A stretch of DNA of 40,263 bases, taken from positions 1 to 40,263 of IMG/VR virus record IMGVR_UViG_3300009691_000002, one strand, 5' to 3'. The translations under genes and the position numbers were made by a program. Source of the stretch: a virus. This document shows, in pieces, positions 8,739-17,095 of this stretch; positions within the stretch are counted from its first letter, which is position 1; each line of letters starts with the position of its first letter. The notes beneath the pieces were generated by a model, which saw only the letters and a program-made list of their open reading frames with translations, ran no database searches and was not told where the DNA came from.

Positions 8739-9212
8739 TTAGTAAGTTCCCCTAAGGCCGACGCCGAACACCTGCCTGAACACCAACGTCGCGCACACTC
8801 CCGCGACCGCGGTGAGCGTCCCGGAGTCCTTCAGCGCCACCCTGTCGCCGGTGGCAAGGACGCTGTTAACGACCGTCGTGGTCGGCGTGACCGTGACCAC
8901 GGTGTTTATCGTCGACTTGAGGTTGTGAGTCGTGGACCCCATGACCACGCCCGCGTCGAGCGCCTGGGTTCCGGTGAGTTTCTCAACGTCGAGCGTAACC
9001 GCTCCGGCGTCCGTCCCCGCAGTCTGGTGCGAGTACCGTATCTCAATGAGCTGGCATGGCTTGTCGACGTTCCACACGACGCCGTAGTTTCCGGCGGTCG
9101 CGGCGGCCGTCCCGTCAATGGACTTCACTATCTCGAAAGTCGGCCGGAACTCGAGGTTCCTATAGTCGACCCTCGAGCTGTCTATGCCGTTGTGCGTGTG
9201 CCTCTCCACCAT
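8739..9212 (-). CDS. Small beta-rich structural protein
   Basis: 157 residues. It begins MVERHTHNGIDSSRVDYRNL, a type of N-terminus (HxHNGxDS) common in small phage head or tail accessory proteins, and continues as an alternating Val/Thr beta domain with no charged helix. Its stop sits exactly 2 nt before the ATG of the 524-residue tail protein (TAAACATG), so translation of the two is probably coupled. Decoration or fibre-attachment is a reasonable guess; nothing more specific can be read. Confidence 0.5.
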   Translation of the reverse strand: MVERHTHNGIDSSRVDYRNLEFRPTFEIVKSIDGTAAATAGNYGVVWNVDKPCQLIEIRYSHQTAGTDAGAVTLDVEKLTGTQALDAGVVMGSTTHNLKSTINTVVTVTPTTTVVNSVLATGDRVALKDSGTLTAVAGVCATLVFRQVFGVGLRGTY

Positions 9213-9216
9213 GTTT

Positions 9217-9414
9217 TCAAAAGTCTTCCTTGTTTACTTTTATGTGCGACTTCATGATCTCCTTGAGTTCCACGAGCACCTTCGTCAGGTCGCGCAGAAC
9301 ATCGTCCGAATGCGAGAAGTGGTTCGAGACAAGCTTGTAGTTAAGGTACACGGACACGAGCGCGACGCTCGCGAGCCCGCCCTGCACCAGTATTTGTATG
9401 ATCTTGTCCTCCAT
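9217..9414 (-). CDS. Small membrane protein with coiled coil, holin-like
   Basis: 65 residues. One membrane segment lies near the N-terminus (about residues 5-28, IIQILVQGGLASVALVSVYL), followed by a charged helix with heptad spacing (DVLRDLTKVLVELKEIMKSH) and a basic end. Size and layout fit a holin or a membrane anchor that helps an endolysin leave the cell. It is the clearest holin candidate in the late operon. The M23 peptidase is its only apparent lysin partner, about 6.5 kb away. One membrane segment alone cannot prove a holin. Confidence 0.45.
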   Translation of the reverse strand: MEDKIIQILVQGGLASVALVSVYLNYKLVSNHFSHSDDVLRDLTKVLVELKEIMKSHIKVNKEDF

Positions 9415-9423
9415 TTTTGCTTT

Positions 9424-10539
9424 TTAATACATCATCGGTGACCCGTAAGCCGCGCCCCCTGACGGCGATCTGGTGCTCGCGCCGTGTACCACGGTGAGCT
9501 TCGGCGGCTGGTTGTTCACACCGTCGTCTGCGGTGACGCCCCTTATGTTGTTCCTGGTCGCGGCCGACCCGGCATATGCGCTGTCTATGATGTCGTGACC
9601 CTCCCTTGTTCCGAACTCTGTCCTGGCAGTCTTGGACACGTTCGCTATACCAGTCGCGTCCAGAGTCCAGTCAAGATACGCGCTCGTGGAGATGCTCCCG
9701 ATGTCCTTGCGCTGGCCCACGGCATGCTGTTCCGTGGGATTGTCTATTGCTGATCCGATGAGGTCGAAGTCTCCGACAGCGTACTCTTTGTCGGACGAAG
9801 TCAGATCGGAAGTCACCACGGAAATGAAGTCGCTCCCATCGTTGTCCCCGTTTGAGGTGGAGAGTATGTACTGGCTATAGGTGGCCGAGTCCACTGGATC
9901 GGCGTCTGGTATCGAGCTGCTGTCGAACGTCGTCTTCACCCTATAAATTATGTAGTTCGAACCTCCTGTGAGGCCCGTCGCGGTCTCTATCCAGCCGGCT
10001 CCTCCGGAGCCGTCCCCGTCGGGGTCCAGGCTCGCCGCGTCCGTCGCGTCATGTGTGGTGTCCCAGTTCGAGTTGTCGGCCTTCGCCAACTGTCCATCGC
10101 AACTCGTGGTTCCTGGGTTTCCGGAATTCGGGTTGAACGTGGACGTGGTCCCGACAAACACGGGGAACGGCAGACCCATGATCGATCCGGCGAGCGCGGG
10201 TATAGTTCCCCATTTATCCGCGGAAACCATCCTTTTCCACAGGCTCAATTCGTTCTCCTCGTAATACCTCACGTACTCGCAAAACTCCCTCCAGCGCCGC
10301 AATATAGTCTTCAGGTAAAAGTCGGACGGGACGAAAACGGATCTTTTTACGAACCTTCCGTTCTTAACGTCCTCGAAGGCCGTCACGCCGCCAGGGTTTA
10401 GTAATACGATTTTTCCGAGATCCTTTGGGAGGCGTAGAAGGTCGCGCCCGTAGGAGGTGCTTGCCATCCACAGGAGCATCTTCTGGTTATCCGCGTAGAA
10501 GTCGCTCCTGTAAAACTTGTTTTTGACACTGGTTTTCAT
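9424..10539 (-). CDS. Two-part surface protein with DNRLRE-like C-terminal domain
   Basis: 371 residues. The first ~125 are helical and charged (FYLKTILRRWREFCEYVRYY), while the rest is a beta domain starting near GTTSTFNPNSGN. The latter contains IIYRVKTTFDSSSIPDADPV followed by paired strands, a pattern close to DNRLRE-type carbohydrate-binding or adhesion domains, and ends PPKLTVVHGAS plus a Gly-rich tail. This suggests a fibre or appendage that attaches by its N-terminus and contacts a polymer with its C-terminus (inference). It is placed between the long tail fibre and the small membrane protein. Confidence 0.45.
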   Translation of the reverse strand: MKTSVKNKFYRSDFYADNQKMLLWMASTSYGRDLLRLPKDLGKIVLLNPGGVTAFEDVKNGRFVKRSVFVPSDFYLKTILRRWREFCEYVRYYEENELSLWKRMVSADKWGTIPALAGSIMGLPFPVFVGTTSTFNPNSGNPGTTSCDGQLAKADNSNWDTTHDATDAASLDPDGDGSGGAGWIETATGLTGGSNYIIYRVKTTFDSSSIPDADPVDSATYSQYILSTSNGDNDGSDFISVVTSDLTSSDKEYAVGDFDLIGSAIDNPTEQHAVGQRKDIGSISTSAYLDWTLDATGIANVSKTARTEFGTREGHDIIDSAYAGSAATRNNIRGVTADDGVNNQPPKLTVVHGASTRSPSGGAAYGSPMMY

Positions 10540-10541
10540 GA

Positions 10542-12368
10542 CTAATCGCTGTAAGCGTTTATCCCGTACTTTATGTGGACTGCAAGGAGCCGGGCGTCGC
10601 CCGTGAGGTTGTCGCTCCCCGTCTTCCTTCCCACGTTGAAAATGGTGTATTGGCCTGCCGCAGGCGACCCCCCTATCGTGACGGCCGACGACACGGCCGA
10701 CTCGTGCACGTCTCCCTGCGCGAGGAACGTGTCGGTGGTCGTGACCTCGGTTCCGTACGCCTGGTCTATGGCGGCGTCGTCCGCGTACGCCCTGGCCTTA
10801 ATGCCCCACACGACGGTCTCCGTCGCGAGCCCGGCGGCGTTCGTCCAGTAGAACTGCGCCGTGACGGTGCCCCCGTCGTAGTTGTCGGGCATGACCACGT
10901 TCCAGAACGCGCGCTCCTCGGTTGTGGTGTCGAACTCGAGCGCGAAGTAGTCTATGTCGTTCGTGCCTGCCTCCACTTTCGTTGGGCCCCCGCACCCTAT
11001 AGTGGTGGTTGGCGCGCCTCCGGCGGCGGACAGGATGATCGTCCTCAGCGGGTTCGCGCCGGCCACTACGATGTTGCCGGCGGTTGCGAGGTTGACTATC
11101 TCGTTCGCGTCCCCGGACGCCGCGGTTCCGATTCCTATAGTCGCGAACTGCGGAGTTGACGTGGTGGCGATGCTCTGAGGCGTCGAAAGGGTGATCGTCC
11201 CGGCGCCGTTCGTGACCACTACCTGGTTCGCCGTCCCCGTGAGGGTCGCCAGTACTGGCGCGGTCGTGCCGTCGCCCACTGGTATCTGACCGTTGGCAGC
11301 CACTCCGAGCGCGGTTATCGCGCCGGTCCCCCCCCCGATCAGGATTCCGCCGTCAGTGAGGCTCGTCGCTCCCGTGCCGCCCCTTCCTACCGCGAGGGTA
11401 CCCGTGGTGTCGTTTATGGCGATCTGACCTCCGGAGTTCGCCGCCGCGTGGGCGTGGTTAGCGTTCGTCCAACCAGTCGCGACAATGGTCGGCGTGGTGA
11501 GCGTCTTGTTTGTAAAAGTTTCCGTCCCGGCGAGCGTCGCGAGCGTTCCCGTGGTCGGGAGCGTCACATTCGTGGCTGCAGTCGTTGTGAGCGTGAGCGA
11601 GTTCGCCCCGGACGTTATGAGGTCGGCCGCTATGTTGAGGTCACCCGCGAACGTCAGGGTCCTGGCCGCGTCACCCGGGACCAGAGTCAAAGTCCTCGCG
11701 GCCGTGAGGTTCGAGGTCGTTGTTATGGTCAGGTAGTGCGAGGCGTCGCTGTCCTCCAGGAGCAGGTCCTCGCACTGGAGATTTCCCGCGAGCGTGGCGG
11801 TGTCCGTCGTCTTGTTGTACGTGAAACCGGCGTCCCCCGAAAGGGTGCCGCCGTCGTTGAAGTTCACCTGGGTGTCCGACCCTCCCACGGTCCCGCTCGC
11901 TCCGCCGATGTCGTCGGACACGTGCGGGTAGTTGAGCATGACCGTCGCCACGTTGGACGTGTCCGCGGTCATCGAGTACGCGCCTATGATCAGGTCCCCG
12001 GCCACTCCCGCATCGTCGGCTCGTCCGGCAGTTCCGTCTATGTAGAGCGACTTGTCCGCCGCGACGGTGTCGGTCCTGGCGATCGTGTTTGTACCGAATA
12101 TCTGGTACCATCCGTAGCTCGTCGTCGCGTTCACCGCCGCCATGGCTATGGCCACGGGCCCCACCTCGTTCGCCACAATCCTCGTCGTGGCGAAGCTCTC
12201 GTCGTAGACGACCCAGTCGCCGGCCACGGTGGAGCCGACACCCTGGAGGTAAATATACTCGTCCCCGCCCGGGCCCCATGCGCGCTTTCCGAGCTCCTCG
12301 AGTTGCGATGTATGGACGCTGTCGGTGTTCCCCTCGAACACCTGCGATGTTCCTGTTAGGTTAGGCAT
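10542..12368 (-). CDS. Long tail fibre / host-contact protein
   Basis: 608 residues, very rich in Thr, Gly, Ala and Asn. It has fibre-type motifs: TLATLAGTETFTNKTLTTPT (a hallmark repeat of phage fibre shafts), GRGGTGATSLTDGGILIGGG, and TLTFAGDLNIAADLITSGAN. An N-terminal domain (about 1-150) probably attaches to the virion; a triple-stranded beta shaft follows; the C-terminal 150 residues (from about TKVEAGTNDIDYFALEFDTT) form a separate globular domain likely to be the distal knob. The first 8 nt overlap the end of the upstream coiled-coil gene (ATGCCTAA). The receptor is not deducible. Confidence 0.7.
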   Translation of the reverse strand: MPNLTGTSQVFEGNTDSVHTSQLEELGKRAWGPGGDEYIYLQGVGSTVAGDWVVYDESFATTRIVANEVGPVAIAMAAVNATTSYGWYQIFGTNTIARTDTVAADKSLYIDGTAGRADDAGVAGDLIIGAYSMTADTSNVATVMLNYPHVSDDIGGASGTVGGSDTQVNFNDGGTLSGDAGFTYNKTTDTATLAGNLQCEDLLLEDSDASHYLTITTTSNLTAARTLTLVPGDAARTLTFAGDLNIAADLITSGANSLTLTTTAATNVTLPTTGTLATLAGTETFTNKTLTTPTIVATGWTNANHAHAAANSGGQIAINDTTGTLAVGRGGTGATSLTDGGILIGGGTGAITALGVAANGQIPVGDGTTAPVLATLTGTANQVVVTNGAGTITLSTPQSIATTSTPQFATIGIGTAASGDANEIVNLATAGNIVVAGANPLRTIILSAAGGAPTTTIGCGGPTKVEAGTNDIDYFALEFDTTTEERAFWNVVMPDNYDGGTVTAQFYWTNAAGLATETVVWGIKARAYADDAAIDQAYGTEVTTTDTFLAQGDVHESAVSSAVTIGGSPAAGQYTIFNVGRKTGSDNLTGDARLLAVHIKYGINAYSD

Positions 12369-12969
12369 GTTCCTTTTGTAAAACTCTTAGCTCCATTATC
12401 TTCGCGCTGACCTTGGCGTCCTCCGCCTCGAAGTACGCGCGAAGCCTGACCCTCTCGTCGTTGAACCGGCTCTCCCTTGCCATTACGAGGCGCTCGTGAT
12501 CCTCGGCGTCCGAGAACGCCTTCCTGCCGGACTCGTCGACGGCCCTCCGGTACTCGTCGAGCTCCGCGAGCCTGCGCTCGTAGTTTCCCCTGGCCCCTAT
12601 GGCCTCGGCGAGTCGGATCTCCAAGGCGCCTGCTTTTTTGAAAAACTCCTCCTCCTTCTCCGCAAGGGAACTCTCGGCTTTCGCGACCGCTATCTCCCTG
12701 TCCCTTGTCGGCTTCAACGCCTCCACTTTCCTTGCCTCGAGCGCGGAAACCTCCTGTCTGAGCTCCCCGCTCGTCCTCTCGTACTCTTCCCTGGCCAAGG
12801 CAAGGCCCGACTCGATGCGCTCGAGCTCCGAGCGCTCCCGGGAGAGCGCGGCGTTCAGCCGCGAGGAGGAGAGCGACTCCTCCTCCTGCAGCCTGCGCAC
12901 GCGCTCTCCCTGCTCGGCGACGGAGCGCTTCTTCTCGCTTCGCACCTCTGCGGCGTCGAGTAGCTTCAT
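12361..12969 (-). CDS. Coiled-coil protein of the head/fibre region
   Basis: 202 residues from ATG at 12967-12969. An open frame extends further upstream, but that part is Arg-rich nonsense overlapping the preceding gene, and the inner ATG lies 2 nt after that gene's stop (TAACCATG). Almost the entire protein is charged alpha helix with heptad repeats (RSELERIESGLALAREEYER, EKEEEFFKKAGALEIRLAEA) and no enzymatic motif. It may be an assembly factor or chaperone for the fibre encoded immediately downstream, whose gene it overlaps by 8 nt. This is an inference from position and composition. Confidence 0.55.
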   Translation of the reverse strand: MKLLDAAEVRSEKKRSVAEQGERVRRLQEEESLSSSRLNAALSRERSELERIESGLALAREEYERTSGELRQEVSALEARKVEALKPTRDREIAVAKAESSLAEKEEEFFKKAGALEIRLAEAIGARGNYERRLAELDEYRRAVDESGRKAFSDAEDHERLVMARESRFNDERVRLRAYFEAEDAKVSAKIMELRVLQKEHA

Positions 12970-12971
12970 GG

Positions 12972-13463
12972 TTATACGGCGCTTACGACGTCGCCGTCGC
13001 GGCTCAGTGGACGCCACAGGCAGACGTACCTGATGTTGCCGGACGTGATGTCGGCTGTGCCGACCGTCTCGATTATGTCGAGACCGTTTACGATGACGAA
13101 TGGTCCCGTGATTGAGGACAATGCAACGCCGCCGACTTCTGCCGGTGTGGCATCGAACCATATATCATTGGCATCTATGTCGGTTGCCGTGCTCTGCGGG
13201 ATTAAGAGAGCCGTGTTTCCGGTTACTCCGACTTCAAGGGTTGCCGCTCCGGCGAGGTCGGTTGTGCACACGCCGAAGATTCTGACGAGAACCTCGCCAG
13301 TCACGTTGAAAAGGGTGAAGGGGTCGCTGGTGCCTCCGTCGTCGCCGCGGGAGTTCGCAGTTCCGCCGGCAAATGCCGAGGGTGCCGAGGTGACGACGGC
13401 GAACGAGTCCACGTTCTCGAACGGCACGTTGTTTCCGTCTCTTGGTATGGTGTTTGTTGCCAT
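12972..13463 (-). CDS. Small beta-rich head or decoration protein
   Basis: 163 residues. A Thr/Val/Gly-rich beta protein (GEVLVRIFGVCTTDLAGAAT, LEVGVTGNTALLIPQST) with no catalytic motif. Position among head and fibre genes, downstream of the capsid and 2 nt before the coiled-coil gene, suggests a particle component. The upstream sequence is A/T-rich without Shine-Dalgarno. Confidence 0.5.
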   Translation of the reverse strand: MATNTIPRDGNNVPFENVDSFAVVTSAPSAFAGGTANSRGDDGGTSDPFTLFNVTGEVLVRIFGVCTTDLAGAATLEVGVTGNTALLIPQSTATDIDANDIWFDATPAEVGGVALSSITGPFVIVNGLDIIETVGTADITSGNIRYVCLWRPLSRDGDVVSAV

Positions 13464-13475
13464 GAATGGTGTTTT

Positions 13476-13940
13476 TTATTTATCCTGCGGGCTGCTCTCG
13501 ACCGGGGAGGCCCCGAACTCCTCGTCGTCCCCGTCGTCTGGCGGGAACTCGGCGATCTGCGGGGCCTTCCGCTCCAAGTGCTCGGCCCCTTGAGGTAACC
13601 TGGCCTTCGAGCGGCTCTCCCTGTTCTTGTTGGCCACGTTGATGAGGGTGTCTATGCTGTCCTTCTCCTGGCCGGGCTCTCCCTCGTCGTTTTCCGGATC
13701 AGGGGTGTAGGCCTTGTTGAACTGCTCCATGAAGTCGGGGACCTGCTCGGGGAACTTCGGCGACGTCGCCCGCTCCTTCCCGAGCCTTATGAGCTCGCGG
13801 TTCGCGAGTCCGAGGGCGAAGTGCCTCGCGAGGTAGTCCGGCATGTAGAGGGACTGGCCGGGCTCGAACTTCTTGCCCTTTCCGTCCCAGAATCCGGTGA
13901 ACGGCTGTTTTGAGTAGTTTGTAAAAAGCGCTGTTTTCAT
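13476..13940 (-). CDS. Head-associated protein with acidic disordered tail
   Basis: 154 residues from ATG at 13938-13940; a TTG 21 nt upstream is less likely. The N-terminal ~80 residues form a compact domain (MKTALFTNYSKQPFTGFWDG, FEPGQSLYMPDYLARHFALG) of a type I recall beside capsid genes in several phages. The rest is acidic and polar (PDPENDEGEPGQEKDS) and probably disordered. The gene follows a 219-nt non-coding stretch with extensive secondary structure, so it may be controlled separately from the gene before it. The function is unknown; a head completion or decoration accessory is plausible. Confidence 0.5.
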   Translation of the reverse strand: MKTALFTNYSKQPFTGFWDGKGKKFEPGQSLYMPDYLARHFALGLANRELIRLGKERATSPKFPEQVPDFMEQFNKAYTPDPENDEGEPGQEKDSIDTLINVANKNRESRSKARLPQGAEHLERKAPQIAEFPPDDGDDEEFGASPVESSPQDK

Positions 13941-13986
13941 GTCGTTTTTCGCGGGGGGCAATCACCCGCATTTGTGCCCAAGCGGC

Positions 13987-14149
13987 GCCTACGATTCCGC
14001 GTTATTTATTTCGTAGGCCTTTTCCCGGCCCCGCCCGCTTGCTGGGTTCGTCCCCCAAGGAGGAGTGGAGAGCAAAGTTGGCAAACGCCTGATTACTTTT
14101 GGGCTCTCTCCTACTTTTGGGAGGCGATTCCAGCAAACAAGGCGGGGCC
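13987..14149. other. Highly structured non-coding element between head genes
   Basis: The 219-nt gap at 13941-14159 has no gene but nested inverted repeats. An 8-bp hairpin pairs 13987-13994 (GCCTACGA) with 14011-14018. A long stem follows: 14027-14035 (GGCCCCGCC) with 14141-14149; 14039-14045 (TTGCTGG) with 14130-14136; 14054-14058 with 14117-14121; and 14061-14073 with 14103-14112 (AGGAG...GAGAGC against GCTCTCTCCT). No U-tract follows on either strand, so a simple terminator is unlikely. A structured leader, RNA processing site or small RNA is possible. Confidence 0.55.
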
Positions 14150-14159
14150 AGATTTCGAG

Positions 14160-14882
14160 TTAGGGAAGCTGGAGGAAGATCGCGCCGTATTCAGTATTCG
14201 AGATCGCGGTCGCCGCCCAGCCAGCATTACCCTGAACCGTGTAGGTTGTGGTTGCTGGCTCGACTGATCCGGCTACTCCGTTTGAGCGGATGACCGGCTC
14301 GCCGATTACGCCTGTTCCGTCCACAAGACAGTTGGCGAGTCCGTGGACCTGGAGCCAACCGAACTGGTCGATGGCGATGGCGTGGACTGCGACGCCTACT
14401 GCCGCGCTCACGAAGGTCGTGGCCGCCACTACTACGTCCTTGTAAGGGTTTGCCAGCGCGTCGAGCCGGGAAGTCGCGGTAAGAGCCACGACAACGCTCT
14501 CGTCGAGGTTGAAGGTCGGGGCCGCGCTCGAGTATGCGATGTGGCCCTTGATCTTGTAGTTCTTGCCGACTCCCGGGGTTACGGAGACAAGGATGAACCC
14601 TTCGGCGTACTCGTTCGCGGTCACCGTGACCGTGGTCGACGAGGCGATGGAGAGGTCTCCGACCGCCTGAACAGCCGACGTCATGTTCTGCGTGTCGGTG
14701 TCCTGCGCCTGTGATGACTGGAGATTTCCAGCAACAAGTGCATCTGCACCGGCTTCAGCGTAACGGAAGGCCCTCCCGTCGTTGGCGAATATGATCTCGC
14801 CAAGCTTGTGCATCTGGTCGGCGCTCGAGCTGTGGAGGGACTGCGCGGCGACCGATACTGCTCCTGAAAGAAAGTTGGACAT
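14160..14882 (-). CDS. Head-associated (decoration/capsid stabilising) protein
   Basis: 240 residues. The N-terminal pattern (VAAQSLHSSSADQMHKLGEI, FANDGRAFRYAEAGADALVA) is typical of proteins encoded next to major capsid genes that coat or stabilise the shell: a short helical start, then a beta domain with the common form TVTANEYAEGFILVSVTPGV. It ends TEYGAIFLQLP. No enzyme motif. It is separated from the next gene by a structured region and from the previous gene by 59 nt that show nothing notable. Confidence 0.6.
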   Translation of the reverse strand: MSNFLSGAVSVAAQSLHSSSADQMHKLGEIIFANDGRAFRYAEAGADALVAGNLQSSQAQDTDTQNMTSAVQAVGDLSIASSTTVTVTANEYAEGFILVSVTPGVGKNYKIKGHIAYSSAAPTFNLDESVVVALTATSRLDALANPYKDVVVAATTFVSAAVGVAVHAIAIDQFGWLQVHGLANCLVDGTGVIGEPVIRSNGVAGSVEPATTTYTVQGNAGWAATAISNTEYGAIFLQLP

Positions 14883-14941
14883 GGTGTTTGTTGGTTATTA
14901 CTTCTAATGACTTACTGGTCCCATCCTACTCGACTTTAGGA

Positions 14942-15997
14942 TTAGGAGAACGGGGTTGCTTGTGTCTCGGTCGCGGTCAGGAAGATTCCCTCGACCCACC
15001 AGCGGGTTGCGCTGATTGCGACCAAGTGGCACCAGCTTCCGACCGTTTTGCCTCCGGTCGTTGTTCCGTTCAGGGTGATGATGAGGTCGTCGCTGACATC
15101 GGGAACGAACACGTCGGTGTCGGCAGCTGTATCGACCACCTCGATTGAGCCAGTCAATAAGTCGCCTGATGCCGCCGTGATGGTTTGGTCGGTGGCGATG
15201 ATTGTCGCTACGAACCAGAACTCCATTCCTATGTCGCCTGCGCCGACTGCTGGCAGGAGGTAGTCGGTGGCCGCTCCGTCAAGGAGCATGACCGATCCGC
15301 TCATCGCCGAGGTCATGGTCGTGTTGCCTGAAGAGGCAAGCACGCTCCGCTTGTAGCGCATACCTGCGCTCGATGAAGCCGTGGCGATGGATACGATCCC
15401 GGTCGACGTATTGCCGATGGCAATCGTTCCCGCCGCCTTTGCGTTGACGCTGATGCTCTCGTCAGTTGCCGAGCCGGTCGCTGCGACAGCGACTGCGGTT
15501 CCGGTAGCGGCGCCCACAATCGAGATGCCTGTGGCGACAGAGCTAGTGGCAGCATCAACCCGGAGCACAGGATTGGTCGCGCCGTTTGCTCCGACTGCGA
15601 GTGCGTTGTCGTCGGCCGACGTGACTACCGTGCCGCCCGAGCCGGACCTGATTGCAACCGACGACGCTCCAGTGGTGTTGCCGATCGTGACCGCCTTTGC
15701 GTTCGCGCTGTTTCCGAGGTTGACGGCACCAGTGCTGGTGGAGTCGAGGGTAAGAGCGCCGGTAAGCAAAGAGTTTATCGTGAGGGCGACGTTTGTGTCG
15801 TCACCCTGGGCCGACAACACAATAGCGTCGCCTGTCGCGGAGTTGGCAAGACGGAAGAAGTTCACTGCTGAGGCAACGGCGTCAAACTCAAGGATCTCGT
15901 TTCGATTGGCATCGAGGACGTCCCCGAGGTCAAGCACCATGTTGTGCTGGGCGCCCTGCATGATCGCCGGGTCGTAGTTTCGTTGTTCTATGGCCAT
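14942..15997 (-). CDS. Head fibre or beta-helical surface protein
   Basis: 351 residues. After a short N-terminus (MAIEQRNYDPAIMQGAQHNM) the central ~150 residues are repetitive Ala/Thr/Gly/Val segments (GAVNLGNSANAKAVTIGNTT, GTIAIGNTSTGIVSIATASS), typical of a trimeric beta-helix or shaft. A C-terminal globular part starts near YLLPAVGAGDIGMEFWFVAT and includes SWCHLVAISATRWWVEG. It is the first gene after the major capsid gene, where head fibres or decoration spikes are often encoded. Function is inferred. Confidence 0.55.
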   Translation of the reverse strand: MAIEQRNYDPAIMQGAQHNMVLDLGDVLDANRNEILEFDAVASAVNFFRLANSATGDAIVLSAQGDDTNVALTINSLLTGALTLDSTSTGAVNLGNSANAKAVTIGNTTGASSVAIRSGSGGTVVTSADDNALAVGANGATNPVLRVDAATSSVATGISIVGAATGTAVAVAATGSATDESISVNAKAAGTIAIGNTSTGIVSIATASSSAGMRYKRSVLASSGNTTMTSAMSGSVMLLDGAATDYLLPAVGAGDIGMEFWFVATIIATDQTITAASGDLLTGSIEVVDTAADTDVFVPDVSDDLIITLNGTTTGGKTVGSWCHLVAISATRWWVEGIFLTATETQATPFS

Positions 15998-16043
15998 GGT
16001 TTTGTGTGATTAGTTTTTACTATCACTGGCCACCAGCGTTCGA

Positions 16044-17063
16044 CTAAATGCCGGTGATGCCTGTGAGTTTGCCGTGCCTCTTTGGGTTGTTCGTGATGAA
16101 CTGGCCGCCGAAGTAGATGTGGCCCACGACCGAGGCCGAGTTCGCGGGGATGATCCAGTCGGACCAGCTGAAGCCGAGCCCGAGCGGAGCCTCGTAGTCG
16201 TTGCCCTCGATCTGCGACTTGTACGCCACCGGCTTCGCGTTGAAGTAGGGGAGCGCGTACCAGTCCACGAAGTTCTCGTTGACGAAGATGAAGTTCTGCG
16301 CGGTCGCCTTCTCGTCCGCGACGATAGGCTTTCCGTTGTACTCGAGAGCCGAGAACCCTGTCCCGCCGACGAGTCCCTTCATCCTGGACGCCTCCTTCAC
16401 GATCCGCTCTTGCGGGCGGAGGAGCTGTCCGTAGAAGCTGAACACCGCCTCCGTGCAGTATGCTATCGACGGCTTTTGCGAGCCGGAAGCCACCGCGTTC
16501 CAGAGGGTGTCGATTAGCGCGAGCGTGAGCGTGCCGCCCGAAGCGGTCACCGTCGACTGTAGGGTCGAGTAGGTAGAGCGCGAGAGGCCGCCAATGCTGG
16601 AGACCGAGTCGCCGTTGTCCACCAAGGCCGCGAGGCCCAGGGGGTCCTTAGAGCTGTTTCCGGTCCCGTCCGCGTAGAAGATGGTGCCGAGGTCGTCGGC
16701 CATGTCTTCGGTGTCGGACTGGATGGTGAGCTTCATGAGGTCGAGCACCTTGTCCTCGGAGTCGGCCACAGAGAGCTCGTCGCCAGGGAGCGCGCACGTG
16801 ATCTGGTAGAACGCGGGCGTGAACTCCAGGAACTGGCGGTTGTCCGATGCGGAAGTGGAGAAGCTGTCGAAGCCCCGGAACGATGTCCCGGTGCTGTTCT
16901 TCGACACCTTAATAGGCGATCGAAGGACGCGGCCGCTCCATTTCTTCCCCGCACGGACGACTCGCTGGAAGAGAACGTTTGAGTTGAGGATCGTGTCCAC
17001 GACGAACGGGAGGTATTTCTCCTTCACGGTCGTCTGGATACGTTGTCCGTATAATTCTGCCAT
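16044..17063 (-). CDS. Major capsid protein
   Basis: 339 residues. It begins MAELYGQRIQTTVKEKYLPF and continues with a basic strand (AGKKWSGRVLRSPIKVSKNS), a helix of DLMKLTIQSDTEDMADDLGT followed by IFYADGTGNSSKDPLGLAAL, and late segments (YCTEAVFSFYGQLLRPQERI, FVNENFVDWYALPYF). These are the long helix, domain and loop features of HK97-fold capsid proteins in phages with a separate scaffold. The size is right for a shell protein made without a fused scaffold. Its place between the scaffold-like gene and head accessory genes supports the call. A-rich upstream sequence (AAACACAAAACC) and no Shine-Dalgarno. Confidence 0.85.
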   Translation of the reverse strand: MAELYGQRIQTTVKEKYLPFVVDTILNSNVLFQRVVRAGKKWSGRVLRSPIKVSKNSTGTSFRGFDSFSTSASDNRQFLEFTPAFYQITCALPGDELSVADSEDKVLDLMKLTIQSDTEDMADDLGTIFYADGTGNSSKDPLGLAALVDNGDSVSSIGGLSRSTYSTLQSTVTASGGTLTLALIDTLWNAVASGSQKPSIAYCTEAVFSFYGQLLRPQERIVKEASRMKGLVGGTGFSALEYNGKPIVADEKATAQNFIFVNENFVDWYALPYFNAKPVAYKSQIEGNDYEAPLGLGFSWSDWIIPANSASVVGHIYFGGQFITNNPKRHGKLTGITGI

Positions 17064-17095
17064 GGTTTTGTGTTTAGTTTACTGATAATTCGTCC

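Noticed and set aside
12970-13161. N-terminal extension of the coiled-coil gene
   Set aside because: It is an Arg/His-rich shadow of the decoration gene; the inner ATG follows the 2-nt spacing rule.
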